DNA of 64,000 nt, taken from Megalopta genalis (Eukaryota > Arthropoda > Insecta > Hymenoptera > Halictidae). Where the stretch lies: contig NW_027476685.1 of the NCBI RefSeq assembly GCF_051020955.1, forward strand, positions 1 through 64,000. Direction: 5' to 3'. This document shows positions 14,301 through 25,772 of the stretch, one piece after another. Each line of letters starts with the position of its first letter. Position 1 is the first letter of the stretch. The notes below the pieces were generated by a model, which saw only the letters and a program-made list of their open reading frames with translations, was not told the DNA's origin and searched no databases. The position numbers were made by a program, and so were the translations under genes.

Positions 14301-15270
14301 TCAGCTTCAAATCCATGCGACACATATGATTTAGCTTCAAATACTTGCGATATAAGTGATATAGCTTCAAAAGCTGTAGGAACAAACGAGGTAGCTTCAA
14401 ATCCATGCGAAACACATGATTCAGCTGCAAATCAATGCGATGTAGAAGGTTTAGCTACAAATCCATGCGAGACACATTATTTAGCTGCAAATCAGTGCGA
14501 AGTAGAAGGCTCGGGTTCAAATCAATGCGATTCAAATGGTTCATATTCAAATACTTGTGAAAGACATGATTTAGCTTCAACTGCATGCGAAACACATGAT
14601 TTAGCTTCAAATCAATGCGATGTAGAAGGTTTTGCTTCAAATCCCCGCGAAACAAATGATTTAGCTTCAAACACTTGGGGTATAAGTGATATAGCTTCAA
14701 ATGCAGACTAATCAAACGAGTTAGCTTAAAAATCCACGCGATACACATGATTTATCTTCAAACACTTGCGATATAAGTGATGTAGATTCAACTGCAGGCA
14801 AAACGAACGAGTTAGCTTCAAATCTATGCGAAACACATGATTTAGCTGCAAATCAATGTGATGTAGAAGGTTTAGCTTCAAATTAATGCGATGTATTAGG
14901 TTCAGCTTCAAATCCATGCGACACATATGATTTAGCTTCAAATACTTGCGATATAAGTGATATAGCTTCAAAAGCTGTAGGAACAAACGAGGTAGCTTCA
15001 ATTCCATGCGAGACACATGATTTAGCTTCAAATCAATGCGATGTAGAAGGTTTAGCTTCATATCCAAGTGTAACACATGATTTAGCTTCAAATATTTGCG
15101 ATATAAGTGATATAGCTTCGAATACAGGCGAAACGAACGAGTTAGCTTCAAATCCATGCGAAACACATGAATCAGCTGCAAATCAATGCAATGTAGAAGG
15201 TTTAGCTTCAAATCCATGCGAAACACATGATTTAGCTGCAAATCAATGCGATGTAGAAGGTTTAGCTTCA
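10501..15270. repeat. Tandem duplication of about 2.58 kb
   Basis: Positions about 10,501-12,690 match about 13,082-15,270 at an offset of about 2,581 bp, close to 86 units. The match covers the cggg cassette (11,931 and 14,512), the punctuation cassette (12,093 and 14,674) and the flanking units. A related copy of the same end segment lies at about 8,420-8,750. The copies separate at about 15,270, where the second goes to a tacgaa unit instead of taagag. Shared length-changed units show common descent and not independent convergence. Confidence 0.85.
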
Positions 15271-15991
15271 AATCCATACGAAACACATGATTTAGCTTCA
15301 AATCAATTCGAAGGGCAAGGCTTAGATTCAAATCCATGCGTAACACATGATTTAACTTCAAATCAATGGGAAGTAGAAGATGTACCTCCAAATCCATGCG
15401 AAACAAATGGTTCAGCTTCAAATACTTGCGATATACATGATTTACCTTCAACTGCATGCGAAACAAACGAGTTAGCTTCAAATCCAAGCGAAACACATGA
15501 TTTAGCTTCAAATCAATGCGAAATAGAAGGCTTAGCATCAAATCCATGCGACACAAACTATTTAGCTTCATATACATGTGATACATGTGATATAGCTTCA
15601 AATGCAGGAGAAACACACGAGTGAGCTTTAAATCCAAGCGTAACACATGATTTAACTTCAAATCAATGGGAAGTAGAATGCTTAGCATCAAATTCATGCA
15701 ACACAAATTATTTAGCTTCTTATATTTGCGATATAAGTGATATAGCTTCAAATGCAGGCGAAACAAACGAGTGAGCTTTAAATCCAAGCGAAACACATGA
15801 TTTAACTTCAAATCAATGCGAAGTAGAAGATTTAGGTTCGAATACATGCGAAACGAATGATTTAGCTTTAAATACTTGCAGTATAAATGAAAGAGCTTCA
15901 AATGCAAGCGAAACAAACGATTTAGCTTCAAATCAATGCGAAATAGAAGGCTTAGCTTTAACGCCATGCGAATCGAATGATTTAGGTTCAA
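14726..15991 (-). other. 421-codon minus open frame across an A/B block boundary
   Basis: The frame runs from the length-changed unit near 15,997 down to the punctuation cassette near 14,720. It crosses the type B to type A change at about 15,340. The decapeptides change from RLHLKLYHLYRKY-like strings to RIDLKLNLLH-like strings at that point. It shows that a minus frame can stay open across a block boundary, but both ends coincide with phase-shifting units. No domain beyond the repeat is visible. Confidence 0.2.
15341..15990. repeat. Short type B block
   Basis: From about 15,340 the units change to the flavour that dominates 23-33 kb and 39-52 kb: gtaacacatgatttaactt, caatgggaagtagaag, acacaaactatttagcttc and gagtgagctttaaatccaag. 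The class order approaches the regular pentamer T-A-P-Q-P. The edges are gradual at the level of single units. The right limit is a length-changed unit near 15,997 containing gcgaacatgaggg, which shifts the 30-bp phase. Inference: this is either a small remnant or a seed of the larger type B blocks. Confidence 0.65.
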
Positions 15992-18060
15992 ATACTTGCG
16001 AACATGAGGGATACAGCTTCAAATGCATGCGAAACCAACCAGTTAGCTTCAAGTCCACGCGAAACACATGATTTAGCTTCAAATCAATGCGACACACATG
16101 ATTTAGCTTCAAATCAATGCGAAGTAGAAGGCTTAGCTTCAAATCCATGCGAAACACATGGTTTAGATGCAAATCAATGCAATGTAGACGGTTTAGCTTC
16201 AAATCCATCTGAAACATATTATTTAGCTTCAGATACTTGCGATATAAGTGATATAGCTTCAAACGCAGACGAAACAAACCAGTTAGCTTCAAATCGAAGC
16301 AAAACACATGATTTAGCTTCAAATGCAGGCGAAACAAGTGGCTTAGCTTCAACTACTTGTGATATACATGATTTAGATTCAACTGCATGCGAAACAAACG
16401 AGTTAGCTTCAAATACATGCTAAACACATGATTTAGCTTCAAACCAATGCGATGTAGAAGGTTTAGCTTCATATCCGCGCGAAACAAATGATTTACATTC
16501 AAATACTTGCGATATAAGTAATATAGCTTCAAATTCAGGAGAGACAAATGAGTTAGCTTCAAATCCACGCGAAACACCTTGTTTCTCTTCAAATCAATGC
16601 GAAACACGTGATTTAGCTTCAAATTCATGCGAAACGCATGGTTTAGCTTGATATTCATGCGAAACAAATGGTGCTGCTTCAAATACTTGTGATATACATA
16701 ATTTAGCTTCAACAGCTTGCGAAACAAAGGAGTTAGCTTCAAATCCAAATCAAACACATCAGTTAATTACAAATCTATGCGAAGTAGAAGGCTTAGCTCA
16801 AAATAAATGCGAAACAAATAGTTTAGCTTCTAATACTTGTGATATACATGATTTAGCTTCAACTGCATGCCAAACAAACGAGTTAGCTTCAAATGCGTGC
16901 GAAACACATGACTTAGTTTCAAATACATGCGATATGAGTGATATAGCTTCAAATCAATGCGAAGTAGAAGGCTTTGCTCCAAATCAATGCGAAACAAATG
17001 GTTTAGCTTCAAATACTGGTGATATACATGATTTAGCTTCAAATGAATGCGAAGTAGAAGCCTTATCTTCGAAACCATGCGATACAAATGATTCAGCTTC
17101 AAATACTTGCGATATAAGAAATATAGTTTCAAATGCAGGCGAAACAAGCGAGTGAGCTTCAAATCGAAACCGAAACACATGATGTAGCTTTAAATTCAAG
17201 CGAAACACATGGTTTAGCTTCAAATTCATGCGAAGTACATGATTCAGATAAAAGGACTAGTGAGATACATGATTCAGCTCCAACTGCATGCGAAACAGAC
17301 GAGTTATCTTCAAATCCAAGCGTAACACATGATTTAGCTTCAAATACTTGCGATATATATGATATAGCTTCAAATGCAGGCGACACAATCGAGTTAGCTT
17401 CAAATAAATTCGAAACGCATGATTTAGCTCCTAATCAGTAAGATGTAGAAGGTTTAGCTTTAAATCCGCGCGAAACACACGATTTAGATTCAAATACTTG
17501 CGATATAAATGATTTAGATTCTACTGCATGCGAAACAAACGAGTCAGCTACAAATCCAAGCGAAACACTTGATTCAGCTTCAAATCAATGCGAAGTAGAA
17601 GGCTTAGCATCAAATACACGAGAAACAAATGATTTATCTTCAGATAATAGCGATACAAGTGATATAGCTTCAAATGCGGGCGAAACAATCGAGTTAGCTT
17701 CAAATCAAAGCCAAGTAGAAGGATTATCTTCAAATCCATGCGAAACAAATGATTTAGCTCCATATACTTGTGATATACATGATTTAGCTTCAACCGGATG
17801 CGAAACAAACGAGTTAACTTCAAATCCAAGCGACATGCATGATTCAGCTTCAAATTCATGCGAAGTAGAAGGCTTAGCTTCAAATCCATGCGAATCGAAT
17901 GGTTTACCTCCAAATACTTGCGACAATGAGTGATATAGCTTCAAATGCAGGCGAAACAAACGAGTGATCTTCAAATCCAAGCGTAACACATGATTTAACT
18001 TCAAATCAATGCGAAGTAGAAGGCTTAGCTTCAAATCCATGCAAAACAAATGGTTTTGCT
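15991..18060. repeat. Diverged-unit block
   Basis: Units here are individually more varied than in neighbouring blocks. Examples include single occurrences such as ggactagtgagatac at about 17,255, cagataatagcgatac at about 17,640 and ctaatcagtaagatg at about 17,431. I saw no long near-identical duplicate of this stretch elsewhere in the window. Both ends coincide with length-changed units of related form, gcgaacatgaggg near 16,000 and gcgacaatgagtg near 17,920. The 30-bp period and the agcttcaaat core persist. Inference: this is an older or less homogenised part of the array. An all-against-all unit comparison would test that. Confidence 0.6.
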
Positions 18061-20760
18061 ACAAATACTTGTGATATACATTATTTAGATACAACTGCAT
18101 GCGAAACAAACGAGATACCTTCAAATCCATGCTATATACATGATTTAGCTTCAAATCAATGCGATGTAGAAGGTTTAGCTTCAAATCCATGCGATACACA
18201 AGATTTAGTTTCAAATCAATGCGATGTATTAGGTTCAGCTTCAAATCCATTCGACACATATGATTTAGCTTCAAATACTTGCGATATAAGTGATATAGCT
18301 TCAAAAGCAGGAGGAACAAACGAGGTAGCTTCAATTCCATGCGAAACAAATGATTTAGCTTCAAATCAATGCGAAGTAGAAGGCGTAGCTTCAAATCCAT
18401 GCGAAACAAATGGTTTAGCTACAAATACTTGTGATATAGATTATTTAGCTACAACTGCATGCGAAACTAACGAGTTAGCTTCAAATCCATGCGAAACACA
18501 CGATTTATCTTCAAATCAATGCGATGTAGAAAGTTTGCTTCAAATCCATGCGACACATATGATTTAGCTTCAAATCCATGCGAAACACATGATTCAGCTG
18601 CAAATCAATGCGATGTAGAAGGTTTAGCTTCAAATCCATGCGATACACAAGATTTAGCTTCAAATCAATGCGATGTAGAAGGTTTAGCTTCAAATCAATA
18701 AGAGGTAGAAGGTTCAGCTTCAAATCAATAGAATATAGAAGGTTTAGCTTCAAATCAATGCGATGTAGAAGGTTTAGCTTCAAATCCATACGAAACACAT
18801 GATTTAGCTTCAAATCAATTCGAAGGACAAGGCTTAGATTCAAATCCATGCGAAACAAATGATTTAGTTTCAAATGAATGCGAAGTATAAGGCTTAGCTT
18901 CAAATCCATGCAAAACAAATGGTTTAGTTACAAATACTTGTGATATACATTATTTAGCTACAACTGCATGCGAAACAAACGAGATAGCTTCAAATCCATG
19001 CGAGAAACATGATTTAGCTTCAAATCAATGCGATGTAGAAGTTTTAGCTTCAAAACAATAAGAGGTAGAAGGTTTAGCTTCAAATCAATATAATGTAGAA
19101 GGTTTAGCTTCAAATCAATGCGATGTAGAAGGTTTAGCTTCAAATACATACGAAACACATGATTTAGCTTCAAATCAATTCGAAGGACAAGGCTTAGATT
19201 CAAATCCATGCGAAACAAATGATTTAGCTTCAAATCAATGCGATGTAGAAGGTTTAGCTTCAAATCCATGCGATGCACATGATTTAGCTTCAAATACTTG
19301 CGATATAAGTGATATAGCTTCAAATACAGGCGAAACGAACGAGTTAGCTTCAAATCCATTCGATACACATGATTTAGCTTCAAATCAATGCGATGTAGAA
19401 GGTTTAGCTTCAAATGCATGACATACACAAGATTCAGCTTCAAATCAATTCGGAGGACAAGTCTTAGATTCAAATCCATGCGAAACAAATGATTTAGCTT
19501 CAAATGAATGCGAAGTAGAAGGCTTAGCTTCAAATCAATGCGATGTAGAAGGTTTAGCTTCAAATCAATAAGAGGTAGAAGGTTCTGCTTCAAATCAATA
19601 GAATATAGAACGTTTAGCTTCAAATCAATGCGATGTAGAAGGTTTAGCTTCAAATCCATACGAAACACATGATTTAGCTTCAAATCAATTCGAAGGACAA
19701 GGCTTAGATTCAAATCCATGCGAAACAAATGATTTAGCTTCAAATGAATGCGAAGTAGAAGGCTTAGCTTCAAATCCATGCAAAACAATTGGTTTAGCTA
19801 CAAATACTTGTGATATACATTATTTAGCTACAACGGCATGCGAAATAAACGAGATAGCTTCAAATCCATGCTATATACATGATTTAGCTTCAAATCAATG
19901 CGATGTAGAAGGTTTAGCTTCAAATCCATGCGATACACAAGATTTAGCTTCAAATCAATGCGATGTAGAAGATTTAGCTTCAATCAATAAGAGGTAGAAG
20001 GTTCTGCTTCAAATCAATAGAATATAGAAGGTTTAGCTTCAAATCCATACGAAACACATGATTTAGCTTCAAATCAAATCGAAGGACAAGGCTTTGATTC
20101 AAATCCATCCGAAACAAATGATTTAGCTTCAAATCAATGCGATGTAGAAGGTTTAGCAACAAATCCATGCGATACACATGATTTAGCTTCGAATACTTGC
20201 GATATAAGTGATATAGCTTCAAATACAGGCGAAACGAACGAGTTAGCTTCAAATCCATGCGAAAGACATGATTCAGCTGCAAATCAATGCGATGTAGAAG
20301 ATTTAGCTTCAAATCCATGCGAACACATGATTTAGCTTCAAATCAATTCGAAGGGCAAGGCTTAGATTCAAATCCATGCGAAACAAATGGTTGTTCTTCA
20401 AATACTTGTGAAAGTCATGATTTAGCTTCAACTGCATGCGAAACACATGATTTAGCTTCAAATCAATGCGATGTAGAAGGTTTAGCTTCAAATCCATGCA
20501 AAACACGTGATTTAACTTCCAATTAATGCGAAGTAGAAGGCTTAGCTTCAAATCCATGCGAATCAAATGGTTTAGCTTCAAATACTTGTGATATACGTTA
20601 TTTAGATTTAACTGCGTGCGCAACGAACGAGTTAGCTTCAAATCCATGCGAAACACATTATTTAGCTGCAAATCAATGCGATGAAGAAGGTTTAGCTTCA
20701 AATCAATAGAATGTAGAAGGTTTAGCTTCAAGTCAATGCGATGTAGAAGGTTTAGCTTCA

Positions 20761-21360
20761 AGTCAATGCGTTGTAGAAGGTTTAGCTTCAAATCCATACG
20801 AAACACATGATTTAGCTTCAAATCAATTCGAATGACAAGGCTTTGATTCAAATCCATGCGAAACAAATGATTTAGCTTCTAATCAATGCGATGTAGAAGG
20901 TTTAGCTTCAAATCCATGCGATACACATGATTTAGCTTCAAATACTTGCGATATAAGTGATATAGCTTCAAATACAGGCGAAACGAACGAGTTAGCTTAA
21001 AATCCACGCAATACACATGATTTAGCTTTAAATCAATGCGATGTAGATGGTTTAGCTTCAAGTCAATGCGATGTAGAAGGTTTAGCTTCAAATCCATACG
21101 AAACACATGATTTAGCTTCAAATCAATTCGAATGACAAGGCTTTGATTCAAATCCATGCGAAACAAATGATTTAGCTTCTAATCAATGCGATGTAGAAGG
21201 TTTAGCTTCAAATCCATGCGATACACATGATTTAGCTTCAAATACTTGCGATATAAGTGATATAGCTTCAAATACAGGCGAAACGAACGAGTTAGCTTAA
21301 AATCCACGCAATACACATGATTTAGCTTTAAATCAATGCGATGTAGATGGTTTAGCTTCA
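20761..21360. repeat. 300-bp tandem pair
   Basis: Positions 20,761-21,060 and 21,061-21,360 are two adjacent copies of ten units, identical except for tgcgttg versus tgcgatg near the start. The near-identity and adjacency indicate a very recent duplication event. Alternatively, one copy could have been added during assembly. Confidence 0.9.
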
Positions 21361-22140
21361 AATCCTTGACATACACAAGATTTAGCTTCAAATCAATGCG
21401 ATGTAGAAGGTTTAGCTTCAAATCAATAAGAGGTAGAAGGTTCAGCTTCAAATCAATAGAATATAGAAGGTTTAGCTTCAAATCAATGCGATGTAGAAGG
21501 TTTAGCTTCAAATCCATACGAAACGCATGATTTAGCTTCAAATCAATTCGAAGGACAAGGCTTAGATTCAAATCCACGCGAAACAAATGATTTAGCTTCA
21601 AATGAATGCGAAGTAGAGGGCTTAGCTTCAAATCCATGCAAAACAAATGGTTTAGCTACAAATACTTGTGATATACATTATTTAGCTACAACTGCATGCG
21701 AAACAAACGAGATAGCTTCAAATCCATGCGAGAAACATGATTTAGCTTCAAATCAATGCGATGTAGAAGTTTTAGCTTCAAAACAATAAGAGGTAGAAGG
21801 TTTAGCTTCAAATCAATATAATGTAGAAGGTTTAGCTTCAAATCCATACGAAACACATGATTTAGCTTCAAATCAATTCGAAGGACAAGGCTTAGATTCA
21901 AATCCATGCGAAACAAATGATTTAGCTTCAAATCAATGCGATGTAGAGGATTTAGCTTCAAATCCATGCGGCACATATGATTTAGCTTTAAATACTTGCG
22001 ATATAAGTGACAGTTTCAAATGGAGGCGAAACGAACGAGTTAGCTTCAAATCCATGCGAAACACATGATTTAGCTTCAAATCAATTCGAAGGACAAGGCT
22101 TAGATTCAAATCCATGCGAAACAAATGATTTAGCTTCAAA

Positions 22141-22980
22141 TGAATGCGAAGTAGAAGGCTTAGCATCAAATCCATGCAAAACAAATGGTTTAGCTACAAA
22201 TACTTGTGATATACATTATTTAGCTACAACTGCATGCGAAATAAACGAGATAGCTTCAAATCCATGCTATATACATGATTTAGCTTCAAATCAATGCGAT
22301 GTAGAAGGTTTAGCTTCAAATCCATGCGATACACAAGATTTAGCTTCAAATCAATGCGATGTAGAAGGTTTAGTTTCAAATCAATAAGAGGTAGAAGGTT
22401 CTGCTTCAAATCAATAGAATATAGAAGGTTTAGCTTCAAATCAATCCGATGTAGAAGGTTTAGCTTCAAATCCATACGAAACACATGATTTAGCTTCAAA
22501 TCAATTCGAAGGACAAGGCTTAGATTCAAATCCATGCGACACAAATGATTTAGCTTCAAATGAATGCGAAGTAGAAGGCTTAGCTTCAAATCCATGCAAA
22601 ACAAATGGTTTAGCTACAAATACTTGTGATATACATTATTTAGCTACAACTGCATGCGAAATAAACGAGATAGCTTCAAATCCATGCTATATACATGATT
22701 TAGCTTCAAATCAATGCGATGTAGAAGGTTTAGCTTCAAATCCATGCGATACACAAGATTTAGCTTCAAATCAATGCGATGTAGAAGTTTTAGCTTCAAA
22801 ACAATAAGAGGTAGAAGGTTTAGCTTCAAATCAATAGAATGTAGAAGGTTTAGCTTCAAATCAATGCGATGTAGAAGGTTTAGCTTCAAATGCATACGAA
22901 ACACATGATTTAGCTTCAAATCAATTCGAAGGACAAGGCTCATATTCAAATCCATGCGAAACAAATAATTTAGCTTCAAA
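22141..22980. repeat. 420-bp tandem pair
   Basis: Positions 22,141-22,560 are repeated at 22,561-22,980 (14 units each) with scattered substitutions, such as gtagaaggtttagtttc versus gtagaagttttagcttc. Both contain the rare unit cgaaataaacgagatagc and the ccatgctatatac unit. A third related segment starts near 19,800. Confidence 0.85.
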
Positions 22981-24491
22981 CCAATGCGATGTATAAGGTT
23001 TCGCTTCAAATCCATGCGATACACATGATTTAGCTTCAAATCAATGCGATGTAGAAGGTTTAGCTTCAAATCCACGCGAAACAAATGATTTAGCTTCAAA
23101 CACTTGGGGTATAAGTGATATAGCTTCAAATGCAGACCAATCAAACGAGTTAGCTTCAAAATCCACGCGATACACATGATTTAGCTTCAATTACTTACGA
23201 TATAAGTGATGTAGGTTCAACTGCAGGCGAAACGAACCAGTTAGCTTCAAATCCATGCGAAACGAATGATTTAGCTTCAAATACTTGCGGTATAAATGAA
23301 ACAGCTTCAAATGCGGGCGAAACAATCGAGTTAGCTTCAAATCAATGCCAAGTAGAAGGATTATCTTCAAATCCATGCGAAACAAATGGTTTAGCTCTAT
23401 ATACTTGTGATATACATGATTTAGCTTCAACTGCATGCGAAACAAACGAGTTAGCGTCAAATCCAAACGAAACACATGATTTAGCTTCAAATCAATGCGA
23501 AATAGAAGGCTTGGCATCAAATCCATGCGACACAAATTATTTAGCTTCATATACTTGCGATATAAGCGATATAGTTTCAAATGCAGGCGAAAGAAACGAG
23601 TGATCTCCAAAGCCAAGCGAAACACATGATTTAGCTTCAAATTAATGCGAATTAGAAGGCTTAGCATCAAATCCATGCTACACAAATTATTTGACTTCAT
23701 ATACTTGCGATTTAAGTGATATAGCTTCAAATGCAGGCGAAACACACGAGTGAGCTTTAAATCCAAGCGTAACACATGATTTAACTTCAAATCAATGGGA
23801 AGTAGATTTACCTTCAAATCCATGCGAAACAAATGGTTCAGCTTCAAATACTTGTGATATACATGATTTTGCTTCAGCTGCATGCGAAACAAACGATTCA
23901 GCTTCACACCCATGGGAAACACATGATTCAACTTCAAATCAATGCGAAGTAGAAGGCTTAGCATAAAATCCATGCAACACAAATTATTTAGTTTCTTATA
24001 CTTGCGATATAAGTGATATAGCTTCAAATGCAGGCGAAACAATCGAGTGAGCTTTAAATCCAAGGGTAACACATGATTTCACTTCAAATCAATGCGAAGT
24101 AGAAGATTTATCTACAAATCCATGCGAAACAAATGGTTTAGCTTCAAATCAATGCGAAATAGAAGGCTTAGCATCAAATCCATGCGACACAAATTATTTA
24201 GCTTCACATACTTGCGATGTAAGTGATATAGCTTCAAATGCAGGCGAAACACACGAGTGAGCTTTAAATCCAAGCGTAACACATGATTCAACTTCAAACC
24301 AATGGGAAGTAGAAGATTTACCTTCAAATACATGCGAAACAAATGGTTTAGCTTCAAATACTTGTGATATACATGATTTAGCTTCAACTGCATGCGAAAC
24401 AAACGAGTTAGCTTCAAATCCAAGCGAAACACATGATTTAGCTTCAAATCAATTCGAAGTAGAAGGTTTAGCTTCAAAACCATGCGAAACG

Positions 24492-24560
24492 AATGATTGA
24501 GCTTCAAATACTTGCGAATATATGTGATATATCTTCAAATGCAGGCGAAATATACGAGTG
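24492..24560. repeat. Type B 31-bp frame-shifting unit (gcgaatatatgtg)
   Basis: This T-class unit is 31 bp long because of one extra base in gcgaatatatgtgatatatc. Copies lie at about 24,511, 25,772, 27,625, 28,379, 28,889, 30,532, 31,283, 31,794, 33,055, 39,201, 40,454, 42,595, 43,855, 46,120, 46,932, 50,323 and 51,680. Related gtgaatatatgtgatatagc units are at about 29,281 and 50,717. Two subtypes differ upstream (gattgag versus gaatgag) and downstream (aaatatacgag versus aaacaaacgag). The extra base moves the minus frame from the LKLN register to the FEAKS register, so it sets where many minus-strand open frames begin or end. Confidence 0.82.
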
Positions 24561-25772
24561 AGCTTTAGATCCAAGCGTAACACATGATTTAACTTCAAAT
24601 CAATGCGAAGTAGGAGATTTACCTTCAAATCCATGCGAAACAAATGGTTTAGCTTCAAATCAATGCGAAATAGAAGGCTTAGCATCAAATCCATGCGACA
24701 CAAATTATTTAGCTTCATATTCTTGCGATTTAAGTGATATAGCTTCAAATGCAGTCGAAGTAAACGAGTTAGCTTCAAATCCATGCAAAACACATGAATA
24801 AGCTTCAAATGCATGCGAAACACATGATTTAGGTTCAAATCAATGCGAAGTAGAAGGTTTAGCTTCATATACTTGTGATATACATGAAATAGATTCAACT
24901 GCATGCGATACCAACGAGTTATCTTAAAATCCATGCGGAGCACATGATTTGGCTTCAGATCAATGCGAAGTGGAAGGCTTAGCATCAAATCCAAGCGAAA
25001 CAAATGCATTAGCTTCAAATACTTGTGATATACATGATTTAGCTTCAACTGCATGCGAAACAAACGAGTTAGCTTCAAATCCAAGCGAAACACATGATTT
25101 AGCTTCAAATCAATGCGAAATAGAAGCCTTAGCATCAAATCCATGCGACACAAATTATTTAGCTTCATATACATGTGATACAAGTGATATAGCTTCAAAT
25201 GCAGGCGAAACACACGAGTGAGCTTTAAATCCAAGCGTAACACATGATTCAACTTCAAATCAATTGGAAGTAGAAGGCTTAGCATCAAATTCATGCAACA
25301 CAAATTATTTAGCTTCTTATACTTGCGATATAAGTGATATAGCTTCAAAAGCAGGCGAAACAAACGAGTGATCTTCAAATCCAAGCGTAACACATGATTT
25401 AACTTCAAATGAATGGGAAGTAGAAGGCTTAGCATCAAATCCATGCAACACAAGTTATTTAGCTTCTCATACTTGCGATATAAGTGATCTAGCTTCAAAT
25501 GCAGGCAAAACAAACGAGTGAGCTTTAAATCCAAGGGTAACACATGATTTAATTTCAAATCAATGGGAAGTAGAAGATTTACCTTCAAATACATGCGAAA
25601 CAAATGGTTTAGCTTCAAATACTTGTGATATACATGATTTAGCTTCAACTGCATGCGAAACAAACGAGTTAGCTTCAAATCCAAGCGAAACACATGATTT
25701 AGCTTCAAATCAATTCGAAATAGAAGGCTTAGCTTCAAATCCATGCGAAACGAATGATTGAGCTTCAAATAC
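24511..25772. repeat. 1.26-kb unit delimited by 31-bp frame-shifting units
   Basis: Between two gcgaatatatgtg units at 24,511 and 25,772 lie 1,261 bp (42 units plus one base). The same interval recurs between 39,201 and 40,454 (1,253 bp, with small deletions) and between 42,595 and 43,855 (1,260 bp). A segment matching its start also follows the 31-bp units at 31,794 and 50,323. Shared landmarks are an in-frame gaataagcttc unit and the cgataccaacgagttatctt unit, although individual copies can lack one of them. Confidence 0.75.
25021..25740. repeat. 150-bp pentameric higher-order repeat
   Basis: T-class units start at 25,021, 25,171, 25,321, 25,471 and 25,621, exactly 150 bp apart. A-class units start at 25,201, 25,351, 25,501 and 25,651, again exactly 150 bp apart. 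The order within each period is T-A-P-Q-P. The pentamers alternate between variants (gtgatatacatgat with ctgcatgcg, versus gcgatataagtgat with gcaggcg), so a looser 300-bp period is also present. The same order recurs across both large type B blocks. Confidence 0.9.

Larger units (their letters stand above)
1..15340. repeat. Type A block 1
   Basis: This stretch is built of units of the kinds tgcgatgtagaagg, tgcgatgtagtagg, tacacaagat, gacacatatgat and ggaggaacaaacg. Class order is mostly P-Q-P(-Q-P)-T-A. It contains several near-identical internal duplications (spacings of about 3,660, 960, 1,380 and 2,581 bp, listed separately) and Q-class runs carrying taagag and tagaat variants. In the plus decapeptide frame those Q variants are stops, while in the minus frame they read through as LPLID and LYSID. 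The plus frame is often open here for 100-400 codons. No non-repeat sequence was found. The right edge is placed where units change to the gtaacacatgatttaactt and caatgggaagtag kinds. Confidence 0.8.
18061..23180. repeat. Type A block 2
   Basis: The sequence returns to type A units at about 18,060 (acttgtgatatacattatttag and tgcgatgtagaagg kinds). A frequent local module is P-Q(tgcgat)-Q(taagag)-Q(tagaat or taatgt)-Q(tgcgat)-P(tacgaa)-Q(ttcgaaggacaagg), seen for example at 18,630-18,840, 19,540-19,710, 21,390-21,570 and 22,290-22,530. It contains a 300-bp near-identical tandem pair (20,761-21,360) and a 420-bp pair (22,141-22,980). A two-base length change occurs near 22,010. The block closes with the cttggggtataag punctuation cassette at about 23,103. 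Confidence 0.75.
24449..25768 (-). other. 439-codon minus open frame, member of a duplicated set
   Basis: This frame and the one at 31,732-33,051 have equal length (439 codons) and closely similar sequence, with a shorter relative at 39,136-40,383. All begin at or near a gcgaatatatgtg unit with a TTG-type start and end just past another such unit. The product is the LKLN decapeptide repeat with no other domain. Their equal length follows from segmental duplication of the underlying DNA. A TTG start would be unusual for a eukaryotic gene. Listed as a repeat-derived open frame. Confidence 0.2.

Noticed and set aside
15991..16030. Insertion site of a mobile element at the phase shift gcgaacatgaggg
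   Set aside because: The change is only a base or so in length, with no target-site duplication or foreign sequence.
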